Positions 1-5,448 are shown, counted from the stretch's first letter. The stretch is 6,215 bases of DNA from Clostridia bacterium (GCA_017408535.1 JAFQUL010000065.1:1-6215), one strand, 5' to 3'. A program made the numbers and translations. The notes: generated by a model not told the origin, from the letters alone.

Positions 1-95
1 AGCCCCCTTGGGGCATGTCACTAGGCTGAGCCTTAAGGCTCGTCGAAAAGTCTGCCAACCGCGCGACTTTTACAGGCATGCCCCTAAAGGGGCTT
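1..95 (-). repeat. Structured right end of the IS200-type element (nested inverted repeats)
   Basis: Directly after the tnpA stop codon the sequence folds in several ways. The outer arms 1-17 and 78-95 are imperfect inverted repeats, sharing AGCCCC and GGGGCATG with a 3-4 base internal mismatch. Each arm can also fold on itself; 80-93 forms GCCCC-TAAA-GGGGC and is followed on the plus strand by TTTCTTATTT, like a short terminator. Inside lie a 7-bp hairpin, AAAAGTC (46-52) with GACTTTT (65-71), and a perfect 14-bp palindrome, GAGCCTTAAGGCTC (28-41). Subterminal hairpins at the right end are the recognition sites of Y1 transposases, but this one is more branched than a single hairpin. It would also form the 3' untranslated region of tnpA mRNA. 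The true right cleavage site cannot be placed. Confidence 0.7.
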
Positions 96-97
96 TC

Positions 98-574
98 TTA
101 TTTGCCCCCTTTTACCGGCTCACCCGTGAACGGGTCAACAAACTCTTTTATACTCAATTGGTCATCTTCATAATCCTGTTGCAATTGATTTCTTATATAC
201 TTTTCAATCGCCTTTTTATTGCGCCCTACTGTATCTACATAATATCCTCTGCACCAAAAATGACGATTCCCGTATTTGTACTTTAGATTTGCATACTTCT
301 CGAATATCATTAGGCTACTTTTTCCTTTTAGATATCCCATTATTTGTGATACACTATACTTCGGCGGGATGGATACCAACATGTGTATATGATCTTTACA
401 TGCTTCCGCTTCGATGATTTCTATCCCTTTGTATTCACATAATTTCCTAATCATTACTCCTATATCCGCTTTGATTTTTCCGTACATTATCTGTCTGCGA
501 TATTTTGGTGCAAACACGATATGATACTTGCAATTCCATTGCGTATGTGCTAAACTGTCTGTGTCAAGTTTCAC
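98..574 (-). CDS. tnpA: IS200/IS605 family Y1 (HUH) transposase TnpA, 158 aa
   Basis: This is the single-strand DNA transposase that cuts and rejoins the hairpin-bearing ends of the element through a 5'-phosphotyrosine intermediate. The protein is close to the classical IS200 transposase: SLAHTQWNCKYHIVFAPKYR near the N-terminus, the HUH metal-binding motif HIH (His62, His64), the block YLKGKSSLMIFEKY at 81-94, FWCRGYYVDTVG at 106-117, and the helix with catalytic Tyr126 and metal ligand Gln130 (YIRNQ). The chosen start is GTG at 574, because AAAGGAGG lies 8 bases upstream (583-590) and homology begins just after it. An in-frame ATG at 634 would add 20 residues with no family match and would place the start upstream of this ribosome binding site. 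Length is normal (IS200 TnpA about 150 aa) and all key residues are present. Translation is probably kept low by the hairpin at 583-640. Confidence 0.93.
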   Translation of the reverse strand: MKLDTDSLAHTQWNCKYHIVFAPKYRRQIMYGKIKADIGVMIRKLCEYKGIEIIEAEACKDHIHMLVSIPPKYSVSQIMGYLKGKSSLMIFEKYANLKYKYGNRHFWCRGYYVDTVGRNKKAIEKYIRNQLQQDYEDDQLSIKEFVDPFTGEPVKGGK

Positions 575-582
575 GACTTGAT

Positions 583-640
583 CCTCCTTTGATTTTATAG
601 TTTCGGTTGGCAGACCTTCTCTATTATAAATCAAAGGAGG
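583..640 (-). promoter_or_regulatory. Hairpin sequestering the tnpA ribosome binding site
   Basis: In the tnpA mRNA sense, the 5' arm is 640-621 and the 3' arm 600-583. Thirteen consecutive base pairs (583-595 with 628-640) join CCTCCTTTGATTT to AAATCAAAGGAGG. After a small internal mismatch, four more pairs (597-600 with 621-624) close a 20-base loop (601-620). The 3' arm contains AAAGGAGG, the Shine-Dalgarno sequence for the GTG start at 574, so it would be unavailable to ribosomes when folded. IS200 is known to limit transposase synthesis by a 5' leader hairpin that occludes the ribosome binding site, and this is the same arrangement. Confidence 0.8.
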
Positions 641-672
641 TTCTTTTTCTACTCATAGCTAAAGCTTTTTGG

Positions 673-697
673 AACCACCAGCACTGCTGGTGGTTTT
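673..697 (+). terminator. Left-end hairpin of the IS, terminator-like
   Basis: A perfect 10-bp stem, AACCACCAGC (673-682) with GCTGGTGGTT (686-695), encloses a 3-base loop and runs into TTTT on the plus strand. It sits at the outer (left) end of the element. In IS200 the equivalent inverted repeat blocks transcription entering from the flank, which keeps outside promoters from switching on tnpA. Here it may also be the left-end structure bound by TnpA. The minus-strand side lacks a run of T after the stem, so termination in the tnpA direction is less certain. Confidence 0.65.
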
Positions 698-706
698 CTG
701 GATACA

Positions 707-742
707 AGAAAGCTCCCGGCCAGAGTTGACCGGGAGCTTTCT
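707..742. terminator. Bidirectional rho-independent terminator after the HPr-like gene
   Basis: A perfect 13-bp stem (707-719 with 730-742, core GCTCCCGG/CCGGGAGC) has a 10-base loop. The minus-strand transcript of the HPr-like gene ends 12 bases before it and would finish with CTTTCTTGT; the plus-strand side has TTTCTGTCTTTTA. It lies between the IS left end and the host gene, so it is most likely host sequence and marks the inner limit of the insertion. Confidence 0.82.
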
Positions 743-753
743 GTCTTTTAGGA

Positions 754-984
754 TTACTTGACTATAAATTTTTCGATTTCCTTAAAGAGTGCGTCGGCAT
801 CGTCACCGTGAGCGGTAAGCTCAATGGGATTCATCAGATCAAGGCTGAAAATACCCATAATGGACTTCGCATCTACGATATATCTTCCGGAAGAAAGATC
901 TATGTCGGAGGAATATCCTGTTACGATGTTTACAAAACTGCGCACGTCCTCAATAGTGGAAAGTTTGATATTTGCTTTTTTCAT
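754..984 (-). CDS. HPr-like protein lacking the phosphocarrier histidine, 76 aa
   Basis: HPr proteins carry phosphate in the sugar phosphotransferase system on a His in a GIHARPA motif, and in Firmicutes are also phosphorylated on Ser46 for carbon catabolite control. This 76-residue protein has HPr length and its central signature: AKSIMGIFSLD (39-49), whose Ser41 aligns with Ser46, then an acidic C-terminal helix. The histidine motif is absent: the matching region reads TIEDVRSFV (10-18), with Asp13 at about the His15 position and Arg15 at the Arg17 position. It therefore cannot be a normal phosphocarrier. A Crh-like regulatory role is possible, but that the serine is a kinase target is inference. 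Start ATG at 984 has GGAG 6 bases upstream; a TTG at 1014 has no ribosome binding site. It has its own promoter and terminator, and no PTS gene is nearby. Confidence 0.78.
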   Translation of the reverse strand: MKKANIKLSTIEDVRSFVNIVTGYSSDIDLSSGRYIVDAKSIMGIFSLDLMNPIELTAHGDDADALFKEIEKFIVK

Positions 985-1024
985 ACCGATCTCCATTTCG
1001 TAGCCTTGCGGCAACTGTGTTTAA

Positions 1025-1080
1025 TTCAAACGTGTCCGCAAAAAGCGAACCGGACAGGCATAGACCCGCCTGAATTTGAA
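1025..1080 (-). promoter_or_regulatory. Possible three-way-junction leader of the HPr-like gene
   Basis: Between the predicted promoter and the HPr-like start lies a leader of about 125 bases. In it, TTCAAA (1025-1030) can pair with TTTGAA (1075-1080), enclosing two hairpins: TCCG (1035-1038) with CGGA (1051-1054), and CAGGC (1055-1059) with GCCTG (1068-1072). The stems are short, so this may be chance, but they nest without conflict. I recognise no known riboswitch. The remaining non-coding sequence between 985 and 1163 holds the promoter and a 6-bp hairpin (1102-1118) near the expected transcription start. Confidence 0.3.
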
Positions 1081-1118
1081 CCTGAGTGCGTGATAGTCAA
1101 GATGCGGAAATACCGCAT

Positions 1119-1147
1119 ATTATCTCACGCCATCACACTCTTTACAA
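1119..1147 (-). promoter_or_regulatory. Sigma-A type promoter for the HPr-like gene
   Basis: On the minus strand, TTGTAA (1147-1142) is followed after 17 bases by GATAAT (1124-1119), with a TG one base before the -10 box (extended -10). Transcription would start near 1112. The inverted repeat TCTCAC (1123-1128) and GTGAGA (1155-1160) brackets the promoter; it could be an operator or the weak terminator stem of the lipoprotein gene, whose stop lies just upstream at 1164. Confidence 0.5.
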
Positions 1148-1163
1148 ACCCGATGTGAGAAAA

Positions 1164-1607
1164 TTACTCAGCCTCGGTGGTCTCCTCAAGGTCAGCCTTC
1201 TCAACGGTAGAGTACTTGTAAACGATGGTGTGATTCTGGTCGGGAGTAAGGATAGCGTCGCCTGCCTTGCCCTCGATAGCCTTGAAGTTGAAGGTGCAGT
1301 CCCAGAAATAGTAGTACTCATCATCCTCAACGTCGTCATAGCCGCCGATCTTCTTAACGTCCTTACCGTCAGAGGTGGTCTCGATAACGATCTCCTCGTC
1401 CTGGCAAGCCTGAATGATAGCCATAAGAACGGTGGGCTCAGCGTGCTCAAGCTTTACTGCGGTGTCGATAAGTACCTCACCCTCATTGTCAACAACCTTT
1501 ACATCAGCGGTTACGGTGATCTTTTCCTTTGCACCGCCGCAGGAAACGAGACAAGCGAGCATAAGAACGAGAGCCATAGCAAGCGCAACAATTCTAAACT
1601 TTTTCAT
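1164..1607 (-). CDS. Small secreted lipoprotein, possible DUF4430-like domain, 147 aa
   Basis: The N-terminus is a typical lipoprotein signal: MKKFR, a hydrophobic stretch (residues 6-21) and the lipobox LVSC (20-23), so Cys23 should be lipidated and the protein anchored outside the membrane. The mature part is acidic and ends in a low-complexity EETTEAE tail. The pattern TVLMAIIQAC (59-68), a Gly-Gly-Tyr turn (88-90), YYYFWDCTFN (98-107) and a late GDAI...TIVYKY (116-132) resembles DUF4430/transcobalamin-like ligand-binding domains, which share a 'sVldaL...YWmy.vNG...GD.v.y.Y' layout; this is from memory of the family pattern and is tentative. Two further cysteines (68, 104) could pair. AAGGAG lies 9 bases before the ATG, and a near-consensus promoter lies at 1649-1677. 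It appears to be a single-gene unit. Substrate unknown. Confidence 0.72.
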   Translation of the reverse strand: MKKFRIVALAMALVLMLACLVSCGGAKEKITVTADVKVVDNEGEVLIDTAVKLEHAEPTVLMAIIQACQDEEIVIETTSDGKDVKKIGGYDDVEDDEYYYFWDCTFNFKAIEGKAGDAILTPDQNHTIVYKYSTVEKADLEETTEAE

Positions 1608-1648
1608 TTTACTTTTCTCCTTAAAAAATAGAGTTTTTTTACAATTAG

Positions 1649-1677
1649 AGTATACTCTTTTTATGTCCTATTGTCAA
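1649..1677 (-). promoter_or_regulatory. Near-consensus sigma-A promoter of the lipoprotein gene, with palindrome on the -10 box
   Basis: On the minus strand TTGACA (1677-1672) and TATACT (1654-1649) are separated by exactly 17 bases, predicting a start near 1642 and a leader of about 35 bases. A perfect 12-bp palindrome, AGAGTATACTCT (1647-1658), covers the -10 box and could be a repressor site. The promoter lies in the AT-rich gap after the TspO-like gene, so the lipoprotein is transcribed on its own and probably strongly. Confidence 0.85.
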
Positions 1678-1710
1678 GACCTTTGGTATATTTTAGGACC
1701 TTAAATCTTA

Positions 1711-2244
1711 TCAGTTCAGCCCTATAAGGCATAGAGAAAAAGCGACCCTCGCTATTAGCACCGCAAGATACAGCGACAGTATCAAAGAAAGAGTATAGCA
1801 CCTGTGCCGCAGTAAAATGAGCAGATACAGAGCATAAAGAAGCATAATCGCCGCACCGACAAACGCAAGGAAGGGGGCCGCAGCACAGTAGAGCAGCTCC
1901 AGCCAGATTATCTCCCCTATAATAAAGAGCATAACTCCCGCCGAGTACCCGCGCACTCTGTCGCACTTACCGTGACCGCTCCTGCCGAGAAGTACACCCA
2001 ACGCCGCACCGAGAAGGATAAATATAAATATGCGGAAAAGGCTGAGAATAAAGAGCGGAGGAGTAAACGGCGGAAAGATCAGCACTACGGTCGTGGCCGC
2101 TCTGAGATTTCCGAATACTACCGTACAGCCGCACAAAAAAGAAAATATCACCGGGAGAAAAAAACGTACCCCGTGTATCCCTCTCATATCTGCCGCAACT
2201 CTCAGTTTTATGCTGTTTATAAGTCGGTTTCCTCTTTTAGCCAT
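1711..2244 (-). CDS. Five-helix membrane protein, probable divergent TspO/MBR family, 177 aa
   Basis: TspO/MBR proteins are five-helix membrane proteins that bind porphyrins and similar ligands. This protein has about five hydrophobic segments (roughly 27-46, 62-86, 101-124, 127-148, 152-175). It has family-like landmarks: a PP pair before the second helix (PPFTPPLF, 58-65), alternating helices of the right spacing, and a last helix ending in GLN, as bacterial TspO does. The Trp residues typical of the family are mostly missing (one Trp, in EIIWLEL), and an extra basic N-terminus of about 25 residues precedes the first helix. The family call is therefore moderate; a generic membrane protein is the alternative. 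The ATG at 2244 has GGGGTGAT 7-8 bases upstream, lying inside the terminator hairpin of the preceding PBP gene. An alternative ATG at 2187 (residue 20) has no good ribosome binding site. No separate promoter is evident. Confidence 0.55.
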   Translation of the reverse strand: MAKRGNRLINSIKLRVAADMRGIHGVRFFLPVIFSFLCGCTVVFGNLRAATTVVLIFPPFTPPLFILSLFRIFIFILLGAALGVLLGRSGHGKCDRVRGYSAGVMLFIIGEIIWLELLYCAAAPFLAFVGAAIMLLYALYLLILLRHRCYTLSLILSLYLAVLIARVAFSLCLIGLN

Positions 2245-2246
2245 AA

Positions 2247-2282
2247 AAAAATCACCCCATAAAATAATATGAGGTGATTTTT
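2247..2282. terminator. Bidirectional terminator after the PBP gene, overlapping the TspO-like ribosome binding site
   Basis: A 10-bp stem, AAAAATCACC (2247-2256) with GGTGATTTTT (2273-2282), continues after one mismatch with four more pairs (CATA 2258-2261 with TATG 2268-2271) around a 6-base loop. Both strands end in a run of T. In the minus direction it lies 26 bases after the PBP stop, and its 3' arm holds the Shine-Dalgarno sequence GGGGTGAT (2258-2251) for the next gene, whose ATG starts at 2244. Read-through would thus be linked to a masked ribosome binding site. Confidence 0.78.
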
Positions 2283-2308
2283 ATTTTATTACCCGGTGGG
2301 AATATCAT

Positions 2309-5300
2309 TTATTCTTCCCGATCGTCCGAATATTTCTCAGGATCTTCAGTGTAGTCGGGATCTGTAGTGTCTTCGGGATCACCGGTGTCCTCGGGATAGG
2401 TGGTATCCTCAGGATCCTCTGTATCATCCGGCTCGCCGGTATCCCAGGGGAAGACGGGTCCGGTAGTATCATCAGGATCTTCAGTATCGTCCGTATCCTC
2501 CGTATCCTCTGTATCATCGGGATCATCGGGATCATCAGGATCATCAGGATCATCAGGATCATCGGGATAGTCGGGATAAATCGGATACCAGGGATAGAAG
2601 GGATAAGAGGTGTCATCCGGTTCCTCGGTATCGTCGGGCTCCTCGGTATCATCGGGAGGATCTACTTCAGGAGGATCGGTAACGGGAGGAGTATCTATTC
2701 CCGCCACACGGTCAAGGAATGCGTTAAGATCAAAGTGAAGAGTACAGTACTGGTTTACCGGATCTTCAGTCTCGCTGACACCAACGAACTCATCCTCGCC
2801 GAGAGTATTTACGAAAAACGCCTGACCAACGCCGCCGGGACGGACGTCACGGGGGAGAGGACGGTAGACGTACTGTGCGTCTGTTACAGTGACCTCTATG
2901 GGGAAGCTGCGGAGATCCGCAGTTACAAGACCGATATAGTCGATATTTGACTCACTCTGATTGCAGTCAGGTCCGAGAATATGACCGCTTTCCTTGCAGA
3001 CAGCCACCTTAACGTGACAGTCACAGGGCTCATCGGGCATAGTGGAAACGGTAAAGTAACCTGTCTTTATCATTTCCTTGCCGCGGGGATCAAGCTTGCA
3101 GGCCTCAGACACCAGCTTGCCGGATGCGGCGCAATACTGCATCTTGACTATTCCGCTGGGTTCATCGAATTCCTTGAGCTCCGCTCCGCCGTTCTCAGCC
3201 TCCTCTATTATCTCCTCGTGGAGTCTCAGCATAACGGTGTCCCACAGCTTAACGTGTGACGAGCCCGCTATATTGGTAAGTGACTTAGGATATTCAAAGC
3301 CAAGCCATACACCGCCCACGTAGTAGGGAGTAAAACCAACGAACCATCTGTCGTAGTCACTGTTGGTAGTACCGGTCTTACCTGCAACGTTGATAGTCTG
3401 GTCAAGGGTAATCGCGGTAGCCGTACCTGAGGTGACAACGTCCTGCATCATCTTGGTGAGGATGTAGGCGTTCTGCTCACTCATTACCGTCTTGCCCAGT
3501 TCCTCATTTGAAAGGATGACATTGCCCTTTGCATCCTCTACCTTAAGGTAGGTGTGGGAGGGACAGTAAATACCGCCGTTGGCGATCATAGTGTATGCTG
3601 AAGTAAGCTCTCTTACGGTAATACCGTATTCAAGCTGACCGAGAGCCAGTGCGGCAACACCCTTATCGGTGATATAACGACCGTTCTCGAGAGTGCGTCC
3701 CTCTATCAGGCTCTTGCAGTTAAGCTTGTTGTATACGAAATCAAAGGACCTGTCAATGGTAAGATCACCAAGTATTCTTACCGCAACGGTGTTGACCGAG
3801 CGTCTTATAGCATCCGCCACTGTGGTAAGTCCGCCGTAACGGTCGGGATAGTTATGGGGCCAGGGCGAGGGTTCCACTATCTCCTCGGGATCCATCTCCG
3901 GATCGGGATCTACCGTATAGTCGCCGAAGTTGACGGGGACGTCATCGTATATAGATGAAAAGGTAAGAATGCCGTACTCAAGTCCCGGACCGTAAACCGA
4001 TATAGGCTTGATGGATGATCCGGGAGGACGGGTACTCATAGTCGCGTGGTTCTGTACTCGGTTACCCTCCTTGACTCGTCCGCCCACAAGACCCAGAATA
4101 TCACCGGTACCGGGATCAATGACCACCATAGCGGATTCAGGCTGAATACCGGTAGTCTCGGGGAAATTGGAGTCCTTTGCGTACTCCTCCTCCAGTACCT
4201 CCTGCACGCGGGGGTCAACCGTTGCATATATCTTAAGACCGCCTGAGTATATCAGGTTGTTGGCAACCGTTCGGGTGTATCCCTTCAACGCTACGAGATC
4301 GTTTATAACGTCCTCTATCATAGCGTCGGTAAACCAGGAATTAGTGGTGATATTGCCGCTTTCGGTATCACGGTTAAGCTTTACCACAAGCTCGGTATTT
4401 ACAGCCTCGTCATACTCCTCCTGAGAGATAAAGCCGTACTCCAGCATATTTTTAAGGATAGCGTCACGGCGCTCCTTGTTTCTCTCGGGACGGCTGTAGG
4501 GGTTCATCTTGGTAGGTGACTGTACTATTGCGGCGATGGATGCACACTCAACGAGGCTGAGATCGCTGACATCCTTTGAGAAATAGGTATTCGCCGCCGC
4601 CTGAACACCGTAGCAGTTGTTTGCCAGGTTGACGATGTTCAGATACATCTCTATTATCTGATCCTTACTCTTGTGCTTTTCAAGATTGAGAGCACGGACT
4701 ATCTCCTGTATCTTTCTTTCAATGGTGGCATCGTTGTCACCGGTTATATTCTTGATAAGCTGCTGGGTAATGGTGGACGCGCCGTAAAGTCGGTCGGAGG
4801 ATGGCATAATAAAGTTCTTTGCCGCCGAAAGAGTACGTATCCAGTCCACACCGTCATGAGTCCAGAATCGTCTGTCCTCCGCCGCAACGAAGGCATTCAC
4901 CAGGTGCTTATGATTCTTGGTCATCTGATTGTAGGAGACGAAAAGGCTGTTCTGAGCGCCGTAAAGATGATCAAACTCAATGACCTCACCGACGCGGTTT
5001 TCACGGTCGGTGTAATCGGTATAATATACAGTGGTAGTATGATTCTGGTCGATCTCAAAGAGTGCCATATCTATCTCGGGATCAACGTAGTTGTTTACGT
5101 AGATAAGAAAAGCGGTACCCACTATCATACCGGTGATAGCCGCCACCAGAAGCAGTGTGAGAAGCACGTTGAGAAGGTAGCCGAGTATCCTCAGCGTCAC
5201 CTTGCCGGTCACACGGCCTGCATTTGAAAGCTCACTGCCCCAGTTTATCTTTTCGTAGGTCTTTTGCTTCTTTTGGGGAGGACTGCTCTGACTGCCGTCC

Positions 5301-5335
5301 GGGGGAATCTTTTTGTTGTTTCTGTTATCGTTCAT
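2309..5335 (-). CDS. Class A penicillin-binding protein (PBP1A family, transglycosylase/transpeptidase) with long acidic tail, 1008 aa
   Basis: This bifunctional enzyme polymerises lipid II into glycan strands and cross-links the peptides outside the membrane. Domains in order: polar cytoplasmic N-terminus (1-45), one membrane anchor (about 48-80), GT51 glycosyltransferase with catalytic Glu153 in AAEDRRFW, YGASTITQQL (184-193), RKIQE with Glu211, and YGVQAAANTYF (242-252); then the transpeptidase with SSIK (Ser440, Lys443), SVN (513-515) and KTGT (653-656). A Cys-containing extension (about 735-800) follows, then a tail from about 881 that is almost only Asp, Pro, Thr and Glu with a Tyr-Pro block (SYPFYPWYPIYPDYP, 910-924). 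All catalytic motifs are intact. The tail makes it longer than usual PBP1A (about 700-850 aa). Start ATG at 5335 has AAAGGG 9 bases upstream. It has its own promoter and terminator. Specific PBP number uncertain. Confidence 0.96.
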   Translation of the reverse strand: MNDNRNNKKIPPDGSQSSPPQKKQKTYEKINWGSELSNAGRVTGKVTLRILGYLLNVLLTLLLVAAITGMIVGTAFLIYVNNYVDPEIDMALFEIDQNHTTTVYYTDYTDRENRVGEVIEFDHLYGAQNSLFVSYNQMTKNHKHLVNAFVAAEDRRFWTHDGVDWIRTLSAAKNFIMPSSDRLYGASTITQQLIKNITGDNDATIERKIQEIVRALNLEKHKSKDQIIEMYLNIVNLANNCYGVQAAANTYFSKDVSDLSLVECASIAAIVQSPTKMNPYSRPERNKERRDAILKNMLEYGFISQEEYDEAVNTELVVKLNRDTESGNITTNSWFTDAMIEDVINDLVALKGYTRTVANNLIYSGGLKIYATVDPRVQEVLEEEYAKDSNFPETTGIQPESAMVVIDPGTGDILGLVGGRVKEGNRVQNHATMSTRPPGSSIKPISVYGPGLEYGILTFSSIYDDVPVNFGDYTVDPDPEMDPEEIVEPSPWPHNYPDRYGGLTTVADAIRRSVNTVAVRILGDLTIDRSFDFVYNKLNCKSLIEGRTLENGRYITDKGVAALALGQLEYGITVRELTSAYTMIANGGIYCPSHTYLKVEDAKGNVILSNEELGKTVMSEQNAYILTKMMQDVVTSGTATAITLDQTINVAGKTGTTNSDYDRWFVGFTPYYVGGVWLGFEYPKSLTNIAGSSHVKLWDTVMLRLHEEIIEEAENGGAELKEFDEPSGIVKMQYCAASGKLVSEACKLDPRGKEMIKTGYFTVSTMPDEPCDCHVKVAVCKESGHILGPDCNQSESNIDYIGLVTADLRSFPIEVTVTDAQYVYRPLPRDVRPGGVGQAFFVNTLGEDEFVGVSETEDPVNQYCTLHFDLNAFLDRVAGIDTPPVTDPPEVDPPDDTEEPDDTEEPDDTSYPFYPWYPIYPDYPDDPDDPDDPDDPDDPDDTEDTEDTDDTEDPDDTTGPVFPWDTGEPDDTEDPEDTTYPEDTGDPEDTTDPDYTEDPEKYSDDREE
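2520..2564 (-). repeat. 9-bp tandem repeat in the PBP tail (Asp-Asp-Pro units)
   Basis: Five consecutive plus-strand copies of GGATCATC followed by A or G encode repeated Asp-Asp-Pro on the minus strand; looser copies continue on both sides, and an 18-bp unit encoding Glu-Glu-Pro-Asp-Asp-Thr occurs at about 2605-2655. The unit is a multiple of three, so gain or loss of copies by slippage would change tail length without a frameshift. Confidence 0.85.
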
Positions 5336-5419
5336 TTACCGTGACCCTTTCTTCGGTTATCCTTGGTCAGAAAAGCCGGTGATGTAATAATCAAAATAAA
5401 AACTGCTTGTCTATAAAGT

Positions 5420-5448
5420 ATAATACATCTTTTTGAATATATTATGAA
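5420..5448 (-). promoter_or_regulatory. Candidate promoter of the PBP gene
   Basis: On the minus strand TTCATA (5448-5443) and TATTAT (5425-5420) are 17 bases apart, predicting a start near 5413 and a leader of about 78 bases. The -10 box is one base off consensus, the -35 box two. An inverted repeat, GATGTA (5381-5386) with TACATC (5424-5429), spans from the -10 box into the leader and might be an operator. Confidence 0.45.

Larger units (their letters stand above)
1..700 (-). mobile_element. IS200-type insertion sequence (IS200/IS605 family), left end at about 700, right end at or beyond position 1
   Basis: The element carries a single Y1 transposase gene on the minus strand and no tnpB. 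Its order matches the known IS200 plan: an outer left-end hairpin that acts as a terminator (673-695), an inner hairpin covering the tnpA ribosome binding site (583-640), tnpA (98-574), then a structured right end (1-95). IS200 elements are about 700 bp, which fits. These elements move as single-stranded DNA, recognise subterminal hairpins rather than terminal inverted repeats, and leave no target duplication, so the exact ends cannot be read from one copy. The left boundary should lie between the hairpin at 695 and the chromosomal terminator starting at 707. The right boundary may be just outside the window. The transposase frame is intact, so the copy may be active. Confidence 0.8.

Noticed and set aside
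1..97. omega-RNA (TnpB guide) at the IS right end
   Set aside because: The element has no tnpB, and the region follows directly on the tnpA stop; a guide RNA role has no support, although the structure itself is real.
8..286. Plus-strand open frame over the IS right end and tnpA
   Set aside because: It runs through hairpins and antisense to tnpA, with no ribosome binding site or recognisable protein features.
575..634. Upstream ATG extension of tnpA
   Set aside because: The extra 20 residues match nothing in the family and the strong ribosome binding site lies downstream of this ATG, right before the GTG at 574.
1086..1631. Plus-strand open frame of 181 codons
   Set aside because: It lies antisense to the lipoprotein gene, which has a signal peptide, lipobox, ribosome binding site and near-consensus promoter; the plus-strand frame has none of these.
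2511..2580. Regular short repeats that might suggest a CRISPR array
   Set aside because: The unit is 9 bp, in frame, without spacers, and encodes Asp-Asp-Pro.
2305..2652. Minus-strand frame rich in Ile-Pro and Met-Ile repeats
   Set aside because: It is the +1 reading of the repetitive PBP tail and has no ribosome binding site of its own.
4673..5227. Plus-strand open frame of 184 codons
   Set aside because: It is antisense to the glycosyltransferase domain of the PBP, whose motifs are all intact; the frame is a shadow of that gene.
5419..5424. Perfect TATAAT on the plus strand
   Set aside because: No acceptable -35 box or extended -10 lies at the correct distance; it overlaps the better-supported minus-strand -10 box.
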